Shown here one piece after another: positions 5,537 to 11,493 of a stretch of 11,493 nt of DNA. The notes under the pieces were generated by a model. That model was not told where the DNA came from. It ran no database searches and saw only the letters and a list, made by a program, of their open reading frames with translations. A program made the translations under genes and the position numbers. The DNA is from Actinomycetota bacterium (GTDB lineage Bacteria > Actinomycetota > Acidimicrobiia > IMCC26256 > PALSA-610), in NCBI GenBank assembly GCA_030839005.1, contig JAUZEM010000344.1, forward strand, positions 1 through 11,493, given 5' to 3'. The stretch's first letter is position 1; every line of letters starts with the position of its first letter.

Positions 5537-8394
5537 GGGGAATCGGCGATCACCGCGGTGATCTCGTCGCCGTAGCGTTCGAGCTTGGTCGGGCCGATCC
5601 CGGCACAGCGCGCCAAGTCGGCCAGCGACTCCGGGCGGCGATCGGCGATGCCCTCCAGGTGCGCGTCGCTGAGCACGATGTACGCCGGTACGCCGTCGCT
5701 CGACGCTCGCTGCTTGCGCCAGGCCTTGAGCGCGGTGACGAGCTCGGGTGACGCGTGCGTGATGTCGGCCGATGCGCCGCGCGTCAGCTGCGCCCGGCGG
5801 CCATCGCGTTCCACGCGCTCGCCGTAGGGGATCACGACGCGCGCGCCATTCGCATCCTCGAGCACCGCGGCTTCGGTCCGCAGCTCGACGATCGGACCGC
5901 TCGACCCGGCAAACGTCACCTCCATGCCGAGCTCGGCCGCGAAGGTGTTGCGGGCGCGGCCCGGGGCGGACGGGGCCGTCGCGCTCGCAACGGCCTGGGC
6001 TTTCGCCGGCCGCGTCGCTTCGGGCGGCGCGGGTTCGAGGAGCTCTTCGAGAAACGGCCGAGGAGATTCCTCGTCGGCAACGACGTGCACCGCGGTGTCA
6101 CCGCGGGTGATGGCGACGTGGAAGATGCGACGCTCCTCTTCGATGTCGTCGGCGAGGGCGTGGGGCATGAGCCCGTCGTGCGCGCCGAGCACGACGACGA
6201 ACGGCCACTCCATGCCCTTCACGCGGTGCACCGTCGACAGCGCGACGCCGTCGGTACGCGCGGGCTCGTTCGCGGCCCGCAGCCGGGCGCGCAACCACGG
6301 CTCGAACGCCGCGGGATCGGGTTCGAAGGTCGCTACCGCGATCAGCGCGTTCAGATCGTCGCGGTGGCTGGCATCGGGAGCCTTGCCCGACAGGTCGAGG
6401 GTCGCGAGCGCGGCACCGAGGCCGACATCGTCGCGGATCCCGGTGAGGAGCCGGCCGGTGGTCGCGCCTGCCCCGAACGCCTGCCCGAGCGATTCGAGGT
6501 CGTCACAGAACGCCTCGAACTTGCCCGCCGCGGACGGGTTGAGGCCGTCGGCCTCGCGGCGCAGTAGCGAAAGGCGCCACTGCCGGCGCCGCTCGAGTCG
6601 TTGCAGCACCTCTCGCCGCAGCGAGCGGCTCGGGCGACGCGCCGCGAGCGCAAGATCGCTGCCGTGGAAACCCGTGTCGTTGCCGGCCGCGAGCGCGAGG
6701 CGAAGGTAGGCGAGTGCGGTGCGGGTGCCGGTTCGGTTCAGCACCGCGACGCTCACCGGCGTCCAGCACGGCACACTCGCCTCGCCCAGAAGAAGCTGCG
6801 CGGGCAGCAGCACCGAGTTCACGCGACTCAGCACGGCGATGTCGGCCGGTCGGACATCACGTTCGAGCCACATGGTGACCTGGTCGACCGCGGCGCGCGC
6901 GACGCGCTCCGGGGCGGCGGTGGCGATCGAGAGCGCATCGGCCGCACCCTGGGGCTTGGCGCCGACGATCTCCTTGTCGATCCGCCGCCGGTTGTACGAG
7001 AGCAGGTTGCGAGTCGCGGCGACGACCGGTCCCGGACAGCGGTAGTTCGTCGCGAGCGCGTGGTGCGTTCCGCCGGGGAAGTAGCGGTCGTAGTTGATGA
7101 GGAACTCCGGATCGGCACCCGCGTAGCCGTAGATGACCTGATCGTCGTCGCCGACACCGAAGACGTCGTAGGCCGGCGCGGCGATGAGGCGCAGCAGGAG
7201 GAGTTGGGCCGGCGTGAGGTCCTGGAACTCGTCGACCAGGAGGTGGCGGCCCTCCCGCTGGAACTCGCGGCGGACCTCGGGGGCACGCAGGAGGGCCTCG
7301 ATCGCGCCGTAGATCTGCTCGTCGTGGTCGATGGCGTGGTCGGCGCGCAGCTTGTCGCGGTACTCGTCGAACATCGCGCCGAATCCGGCGACGTCGTCGC
7401 GTTGCGCCTCGATCACGTTCGGGTCTGCGAGCCCGAGGCGAACCTCGCCCAGCGCTTCCAGGTACGGGGCGTACATGTCGGTGTTCGCTCGGGGCTTCAC
7501 GGGTACGAGCGCCTCGATGCGCCGGCGCATCTCCCACTCGTCGATGAGGGCGTGGTCGCCGCCGGCGCGCCGGAGGACGTCGTTGCCGAGCGCGTGCAGC
7601 GTGCGGATGCGTCGTCGCGCGCCTTCGGGCAGGTCGGCCAGGCGCGCCCGCATCGTGTCCTTGGCCCGGACGTTGTACGCGACCGCGGTGATCGAGCGCG
7701 GGCTCCAGCCTCGGTCGACGAGTAGGCGGAAGCGCTCGGTGAGAACGCGGGTCTTGCCCGAGCCCGCGGGCGCGATGACGCGCGCCGCGCCGGTGTCGTG
7801 AACGACGGCCGCGAGCTGGTCGGCTGCAAGCTCCGCGTTCGGGGTCACGCGCCGATCGGGATCGAGCAGTTGCTGTTCGAGGCTGTTGCGATGCACCAGC
7901 ACGTGACCGCCGGGCACGGGGGTTGCGCCCCCGCGCGGGCCTCCGTCACACCAGGCCGGCGTGTCGCCGTCGACGAGCACGTCGGCGACTCCGGACGCGA
8001 CGGCACCGAGCCGTTGGGCCTCGAGGGTCGGACCCCACACCATGCGGCCGGCGCGGTCGTCGTAATTGTTGGCGCGGGCGAGGAAGTAGAGGCGCTCGCG
8101 CCCGAACTCGAAGTGGGGCGAGAGCGCGTACGGCGGCCTCACGGGCTCGGTCTCGGGTGCGCGGAGCTCGTCAGCGGGGCACCGCAGCTCGACGACCACC
8201 GGGATTCGCTGCGACCAGTGGTGGTGCAACGTCTCGAGCGCCGCGGCCGGATCGCGCAGCGTCGCGTCGTCGATCACGACCCGATCGGTGGCGGCCCAGT
8301 GGTCGGGCGCCACAGCCTCTGGGCCGACGATCACGCCCCGCCCGAGGCGGGTGACAATTTCAGGCTCGGTGAGATCGACCACGGGCCGCATCAT
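5533..8394 (-). CDS. UvrD/Rep-family SF1A DNA helicase with HRDC domain and unassigned N-terminal region, 953 aa
   Basis: ATP-driven 3'-5' DNA helicase of the UvrD/PcrA class, expected to act in repair or removal of proteins from DNA. Motifs in order: Q-motif region about 184-196 (TPNAELAADQ), Walker A APAGSGKT 208-215, motif II DEFQD 388-392, motif III GDDDQVIYGYAGA 415-427, motif IV-region NYRCP 450-454, motif V around 717-730 (STVHRVKGMEW), motif VI ERRIFHVAITRG 754-765. A small beta-rich module near 816-870 may be Tudor-like. Residues about 882-950 form an HRDC-type domain with a helix-hairpin (CAGIGPTKLERYG). The C-terminal HRDC recalls actinobacterial UvrD2, but I see no four-cysteine motif, and a 180-residue N-terminal region I do not recognise precedes the motor. 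The start is one of two adjacent ATGs, 25 bases after the thiolase stop, with a weak ribosome site. The helicase is certain; the exact subfamily is not. Confidence 0.93.
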   Translation of the reverse strand: MMRPVVDLTEPEIVTRLGRGVIVGPEAVAPDHWAATDRVVIDDATLRDPAAALETLHHHWSQRIPVVVELRCPADELRAPETEPVRPPYALSPHFEFGRERLYFLARANNYDDRAGRMVWGPTLEAQRLGAVASGVADVLVDGDTPAWCDGGPRGGATPVPGGHVLVHRNSLEQQLLDPDRRVTPNAELAADQLAAVVHDTGAARVIAPAGSGKTRVLTERFRLLVDRGWSPRSITAVAYNVRAKDTMRARLADLPEGARRRIRTLHALGNDVLRRAGGDHALIDEWEMRRRIEALVPVKPRANTDMYAPYLEALGEVRLGLADPNVIEAQRDDVAGFGAMFDEYRDKLRADHAIDHDEQIYGAIEALLRAPEVRREFQREGRHLLVDEFQDLTPAQLLLLRLIAAPAYDVFGVGDDDQVIYGYAGADPEFLINYDRYFPGGTHHALATNYRCPGPVVAATRNLLSYNRRRIDKEIVGAKPQGAADALSIATAAPERVARAAVDQVTMWLERDVRPADIAVLSRVNSVLLPAQLLLGEASVPCWTPVSVAVLNRTGTRTALAYLRLALAAGNDTGFHGSDLALAARRPSRSLRREVLQRLERRRQWRLSLLRREADGLNPSAAGKFEAFCDDLESLGQAFGAGATTGRLLTGIRDDVGLGAALATLDLSGKAPDASHRDDLNALIAVATFEPDPAAFEPWLRARLRAANEPARTDGVALSTVHRVKGMEWPFVVVLGAHDGLMPHALADDIEEERRIFHVAITRGDTAVHVVADEESPRPFLEELLEPAPPEATRPAKAQAVASATAPSAPGRARNTFAAELGMEVTFAGSSGPIVELRTEAAVLEDANGARVVIPYGERVERDGRRAQLTRGASADITHASPELVTALKAWRKQRASSDGVPAYIVLSDAHLEGIADRRPESLADLARCAGIGPTKLERYGDEITAVIADSP

Positions 8395-8419
8395 GCCCGA
8401 GCGGTGAGACGGTCGAGGG

Positions 8420-9616
8420 CTAGCCGAGCTCGTTGCCGACGACCGACACGAACGAGACCATCTCGCCCGGGTAGCCGCCGAGGTTGTGGGTGAGTGCGAG
8501 CCCGCGGTCGGCGTGCGCGATCGTGCGTTCCGCCGGCGCTTCGCCCCGTAGCTGCAGCCAGGCCTCGAAGACCATTCGTAAACCGGACGCGCCGACCGGA
8601 TGGCCGAAGCTCTTCAGGCCGCCGTCGGGGTTGACCGGCAGCGCGCCCCCGAGATCGAACGTGCCGTCGAGCACCTCCTTCCACGCGGTCCCGCGATCGG
8701 CGAACTGCAGGTCTTCGTAGATGAGGAGCTCGGCCGGCGTGAAGCAGTCGTGGACTTCGGCCATCGCGAGTTGCTCGCGCGGGTTGGTGATGCCGGCCTG
8801 CGCGTACGCGTCGCGCCCGGTCGCCGCGATCTCCGGAAAGGTCGTGTAGTCGTAGTCGGGGTCCGCGTTACCGGAGCAGTTGCCCGCGACGAGCGAAAGC
8901 GCCTTGACGTAGATCGGTTTGTCGGTGTAGCGGTGCGCGTCTTCCGCGCGAACGATGATCGCCGCGGCCGAACCGTCGGCAACGCCCGAGCAGTCGTAGA
9001 CGCCGAGCCCGCCCGCCATCAGCGGCGCGTTGCAGATGGTCTCCATCGAGACCTCTTTGCGGAACTGCGCCCTCGGATTGCGGGCGCCGTTGTAGTGGTT
9101 CTTCCACGCGATGCGGGCGAGCACCTCGCGCATCTGCGCGTCGTCGAGGCCGTACTTCTTGCCGTAGCCGGGCGAGCACATCGCGAACATCGCCGCGGCG
9201 GTGAGCGTGCGGCCCGTGCCGTCGGTCGGCGTCTTGGCGGCGCCGACGAGGCCTTGGTACCCGCTGTCCTTCACCTTCTCGACGCCGATCGCCATCGCGA
9301 CGTCGTACGCCCCGCTCGCCACGGAGTACGCCGCGTTGCGCAGCGCCTCGGAAGCGGTCGCGCAGAAGTTCTCGACGTGCGTTACCGGCTTGTCGTGCAG
9401 CTGTAGTGGTCGCGCGAGCGCCATGCCGCTCATGCCCGACATCGCGGTGCCGAGCCAGTAGGCGTCGACGTCGTCCTTGGTGATGCCGGCCGACGCGAAG
9501 GTGGCCTCCGCCGCATCGACGAGGAGGTCGTCGGTGCCCTTGTTCCACTGCTCGCCGAAGTTCGTGCAACCCATGCCCACGATGGCAACCCGGTCTTTGA
9601 TCCCGTGCGATCCCAT
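8420..9616 (-). CDS. SCP2-type thiolase (acetyl-CoA acetyltransferase family), 398 aa
   Basis: Thiolase-fold enzyme of the sterol-carrier-protein-x/SCP2 type, without the SCP2 lipid-binding domain. It probably cleaves 3-oxoacyl-CoA with CoA (or the reverse) in fatty-acid, sterol or other side-chain breakdown in the cytoplasm. Key residues: nucleophile C85 in ENFCATASEA (82-91), the subfamily HDCF motif 289-292 whose cysteine acts in place of the classical CxG cysteine, G338-H339-P340 in the SFGHPVGASG segment, and HNLGG 377-381. Length is normal for a single thiolase module. Retention of HDCF and GHP argues for a thiolase rather than an Ltp2-type steroid aldolase, which lacks the standard set. 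The start has a strong ribosome site, and the gene follows the HMGCS/DUF35 fusion by 27 bases, suggesting one complex. The natural acyl-CoA is unknown. Confidence 0.92.
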   Translation of the reverse strand: MGSHGIKDRVAIVGMGCTNFGEQWNKGTDDLLVDAAEATFASAGITKDDVDAYWLGTAMSGMSGMALARPLQLHDKPVTHVENFCATASEALRNAAYSVASGAYDVAMAIGVEKVKDSGYQGLVGAAKTPTDGTGRTLTAAAMFAMCSPGYGKKYGLDDAQMREVLARIAWKNHYNGARNPRAQFRKEVSMETICNAPLMAGGLGVYDCSGVADGSAAAIIVRAEDAHRYTDKPIYVKALSLVAGNCSGNADPDYDYTTFPEIAATGRDAYAQAGITNPREQLAMAEVHDCFTPAELLIYEDLQFADRGTAWKEVLDGTFDLGGALPVNPDGGLKSFGHPVGASGLRMVFEAWLQLRGEAPAERTIAHADRGLALTHNLGGYPGEMVSFVSVVGNELG

Positions 9617-9622
9617 AGTGCG

Positions 9623-9628
9623 CTCCTT
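9623..9628 (-). promoter_or_regulatory. Strong ribosome binding site of the thiolase gene
   Basis: AAGGAG on the minus strand lies 6 bases before the ATG at 9616. It is the best Shine-Dalgarno in the minus-strand run, consistent with efficient translation of an internal operon gene. Confidence 0.7.
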
Positions 9629-9643
9629 ATTTCCCCGCTTGAC

Positions 9644-11056
9644 TCAGGTTCCCCTTACGGGGCGGGCCTTCCAGAAGTAGTTGTGGATCTCGTCCGACGT
9701 GAACAGCTTGCGGAACGTCATCTCGACGCGGTCGCCCATCTGCAAGGTCGCCGCGTCGACATCGGTCAGCTCCACGGGGAGGCGGCCGCCACCGTCCCAG
9801 TCGACGACGGCGAACGCGACCGGCGGACTCGGGGAGTACGCGATGCGGTCGATCGTCAGCAGCGCGATCGTGCCCTGCACGTCGGCCATCGGGGCGGGTT
9901 GCATGTCGTCGACCGCGTCGCCGACGCGGGAGATGCGCGCGGGCGGCATGTGCAGCTCGCCGCTGCCACGGTCGCGGGAACCGACGAACGCGTACTTCCA
10001 CTCCTCCGTGCGGCCCGATACCGACGCCGAGATGCGGTCGGGTTCCGGACGGCGCGGTGGTTCGAGCCGAGCTTCGCCCCGCCAGCTGAGGAACTTGCCG
10101 TAAGGGAGATCGGCCGCGCCGTCGATTTGCGCGGCGACGGTGCGCGCCGGCGCGTAGGACGCGATCGCATCGGTCGTGCGGAACAGGAGCACGTCGGCGC
10201 CGTCGGCGAGCACGACCAGCCCGATCACCTGGCCCGGTTGGGCAGACTCGAGGGTGTCGGCGAGCAGGAGCGCGGCGTGCGCGCTGCCGCTGTTGCCGAC
10301 CGTGGCCGAGCGGTCGTCGACGAGCGCTTCCTTCGCGGTTCCGAGCCGCGCGCTCACGGCCCGTGCCGCGCGCGCGTTCATTCCGGTGACGATCACCCGG
10401 GCGACCTGGTCGGCCGAGAGCTCGGCCGCCTTCAGCGCCGCGTTCCACGCCTGCTCGACCAGCGGCCCGTACTTCACCTCACCGAAGCGCTCCTCCCACA
10501 CGCGCGACCGCGTCGAACCGGGTGTGCGCCACCGCTCGAGGAACTCCTCCGTCGCGCTCGCGGCACCGAGATACTCCGCGATGACGGCGCCGTTGCTGTC
10601 GTCGCCGACCAGCAGCGCGCCCGCACCGTCGCCGGACGCCGACTCGTCGCCGCTCGTCGGCAGGCCGCCGCGCAGGTCGGAGGTGACGATCAGGACGGAG
10701 TTGGCGCCGTCGAGCGCGGCGCGCAGCGCGCCGATGCCCGACCGGAGGGCGCCGCCGAAGTCGAAGGCGGACACGTCGGTGTCGAGCCGCAATGCGGCAT
10801 GGAGCGTCGACGCGTTGTTCTTGTCGAGATAGGCCGGCGTAGCAGTCGCGAACCACAGTGTGTCGGGCGTAGCGCCGGACGGTGCACTGCGCAGCGCGAG
10901 GCGCGCGGCTTCGACGCCCATCGTCGTGGTGTCCTCGTCGTAGGACGCGACCGAGCGCGTTCCCTTGCCGCCACCGCTCCCGAACGTCTTCGCGATCTCG
11001 GCTCGTTGGAGGCGTCGGAACGGCACGTAGCCCCCGGCGCTGATGATGCCGCGCAT
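9644..11056 (-). CDS. HMG-CoA-synthase-like / DUF35 OB-fold fusion, cysteine-free, probably non-catalytic, 470 aa
   Basis: Two-part protein. Residues 1-about 295 have the thiolase fold of HMG-CoA synthase/KAS III (MRGIISAGGYVP start, FDFGGALRSG 98-107, GDGAGALLVG 142-151, NSGSAHAA 255-262). Residues about 320-466 resemble DUF35: a degenerate rubredoxin-like stretch (355-380), then an OB fold ending in a DRVEMTFRK strand (442-450). The whole protein has no cysteine. At the expected nucleophile position stands alanine (A103), the KAS III histidine position reads Thr (224), and N255 appears kept. The four zinc-ribbon positions read D362, S365, S376 and G379. I infer a non-catalytic partner that binds or channels acyl-CoA for the thiolase encoded next, by analogy with archaeal thiolase/HMGCS/DUF35 and actinobacterial thiolase-like/DUF35 complexes. 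The start is supported by the conserved N-terminus; no ribosome site is evident. Fold is likely, role inferred. Confidence 0.88.
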   Translation of the reverse strand: MRGIISAGGYVPFRRLQRAEIAKTFGSGGGKGTRSVASYDEDTTTMGVEAARLALRSAPSGATPDTLWFATATPAYLDKNNASTLHAALRLDTDVSAFDFGGALRSGIGALRAALDGANSVLIVTSDLRGGLPTSGDESASGDGAGALLVGDDSNGAVIAEYLGAASATEEFLERWRTPGSTRSRVWEERFGEVKYGPLVEQAWNAALKAAELSADQVARVIVTGMNARAARAVSARLGTAKEALVDDRSATVGNSGSAHAALLLADTLESAQPGQVIGLVVLADGADVLLFRTTDAIASYAPARTVAAQIDGAADLPYGKFLSWRGEARLEPPRRPEPDRISASVSGRTEEWKYAFVGSRDRGSGELHMPPARISRVGDAVDDMQPAPMADVQGTIALLTIDRIAYSPSPPVAFAVVDWDGGGRLPVELTDVDAATLQMGDRVEMTFRKLFTSDEIHNYFWKARPVRGT

Positions 11057-11062
11057 GGCCGG

Positions 11063-11068
11063 AGTCTA
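11063..11068 (-). promoter_or_regulatory. Candidate -10 element for the minus-strand run, leaderless spacing
   Basis: TAGACT on the minus strand ends 6 bases before the ATG at 11056, the spacing expected when transcription begins at the start codon. The gene lacks a Shine-Dalgarno, which fits. No good -35 hexamer is present at 16-18 bases, so this rests on one hexamer and its position. Confidence 0.35.
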
Positions 11069-11170
11069 TGACGCCGCTGTCAGCTCTTGTCCTGCCGGGC
11101 GGATCGGATCGGTCGTCGGGGTCGCGTCCGCAGTTCTGCGCGTTCTACCCTTCACGGTGGTGATGTCGGA

Positions 11171-11493
11171 ATGACGATCGAGGCGAACGTCGAGCTCTCG
11201 GTCTCGACGTGGCAGCAGCCGCTACCGCCGCCGCCGGGCCCCGAACGGGCGCGCGTGCTCGACCTTCTTGCCGAGACCGTCGACGCGCTCGGCGATCATC
11301 GGCTGCGCGTCGCGATCGACGGCCTTACCGCTTCGGGCAAGACCAGCCTCGGTCACGAGCTGGCGCAGCGTCTGGCCCGCCGCGGCCGCCCGGTGTTGCG
11401 AGCATCGCTCGACGACTTCAAGAGACCGTGGAGCGAGCGCCATCTCTACGACCGCGTCTCGGGAGAGGGTTACTACCGCAACGCGTTCGATCG
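11171..11493 (+). CDS. Uridine-kinase-like P-loop kinase, 3' end beyond the window
   Basis: The frame is open from ATG 11171 to the window edge (107 codons plus two bases). The translation has a short proline-rich N-terminal tail (17-24), a helix, then V47-A-I-D-G-L-T-A-S-G-K-T with a P-loop at 51-58 (GLTASGKT), and after the next helix S79-L-D-D-F at 79-83, the acidic/aromatic motif that follows strand 2 in uridine kinases and phosphoribulokinases. SGEGYYRNAFD (97-107) resembles the uridine-kinase substrate region. It likely phosphorylates a nucleoside or another small hydroxyl compound using ATP; many actinobacterial relatives have no proven substrate. It is divergent from the HMGCS/DUF35 gene across 114 bases. 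The ribosome site is weak, and the ATG choice rests on the absence of a better in-frame start nearby. Confidence 0.8.
   Translation, partial: MTIEANVELSVSTWQQPLPPPPGPERARVLDLLAETVDALGDHRLRVAIDGLTASGKTSLGHELAQRLARRGRPVLRASLDDFKRPWSERHLYDRVSGEGYYRNAFD

Noticed and set aside
8420..9616. Ltp2-type steroid side-chain aldolase instead of thiolase
   Set aside because: The HDCF and GHP catalytic motifs of SCP2 thiolases are intact, whereas Ltp2 aldolases use a different residue set; the DUF35 neighbour alone is not enough.
11163..11174. Tiny ORF (ATG TCG GAA TGA) whose stop overlaps the kinase start
   Set aside because: Three codons in GC-rich DNA arise by chance; nothing supports a regulatory leader.
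11222..11443. A 73-residue minus-strand frame near the window end
   Set aside because: It lies antisense to the P-loop kinase, whose frame shows GLTASGKT and LDDF motifs, and has no recognisable features.

Overview
The window is high-GC, gene-dense DNA with G/C-rich third codon positions, GTG as well as ATG starts, and short or overlapping gene junctions. Together with the gene content (SCP2-type thiolase, HMG-CoA-synthase/DUF35 fusion, UvrD-HRDC helicase, a ClpC2-like protein) this points to an actinomycetote. An acidimicrobial or mycobacterial-type heterotroph would fit, but no marker here fixes the genus. There are no rRNA or tRNA genes, CRISPR arrays or insertion sequences that I can see, and no stretch over 300 bases without a gene.

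Layout. (1) 67-1030, minus: two overlapping genes for small NTF2/SnoaL-fold proteins. (2) 1151-4758, plus: two overlapping 601-residue ABC half-transporters that probably form a heterodimeric exporter; they are divergent from the SnoaL pair across a 120-base gap. (3) 4779-11056, minus: a four-gene run with gaps of only 25-31 bases. In transcription order it encodes an HMG-CoA-synthase-like/DUF35 fusion protein, an SCP2-type thiolase, a large UvrD-family helicase with an HRDC domain, and a ribbon-helix-helix protein carrying two ClpC-type N domains and no ATPase. (4) 11171 to the window end, plus: the first 107 codons of a uridine-kinase-like P-loop kinase, divergent from the run.

The thiolase and its upstream neighbour look like a functional pair. 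The thiolase keeps its catalytic residues (C85, HDCF 289-292, GHP 338-340). The fusion protein contains no cysteine at all, so it has lost both the synthase nucleophile and every zinc-ribbon ligand. I infer a non-catalytic scaffold or substrate-binding partner acting on acyl-CoA, as in known thiolase/HMGCS/DUF35 and thiolase/DUF35 complexes. The helicase is a DNA-repair-type motor and the ClpC2-like protein a proteostasis regulator; neither has an obvious metabolic link to the thiolase pair.

The most interesting site is the start of the ClpC2-like gene. Two perfect 10-base direct repeats, one helical turn apart, lie directly against and into the ATG. They overlap a possible leaderless promoter and are a good candidate operator for the protein's own ribbon-helix-helix domain. 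That would make the protein a self-repressing sensor whose ClpC-like domains detect ligands or partners of ClpC.
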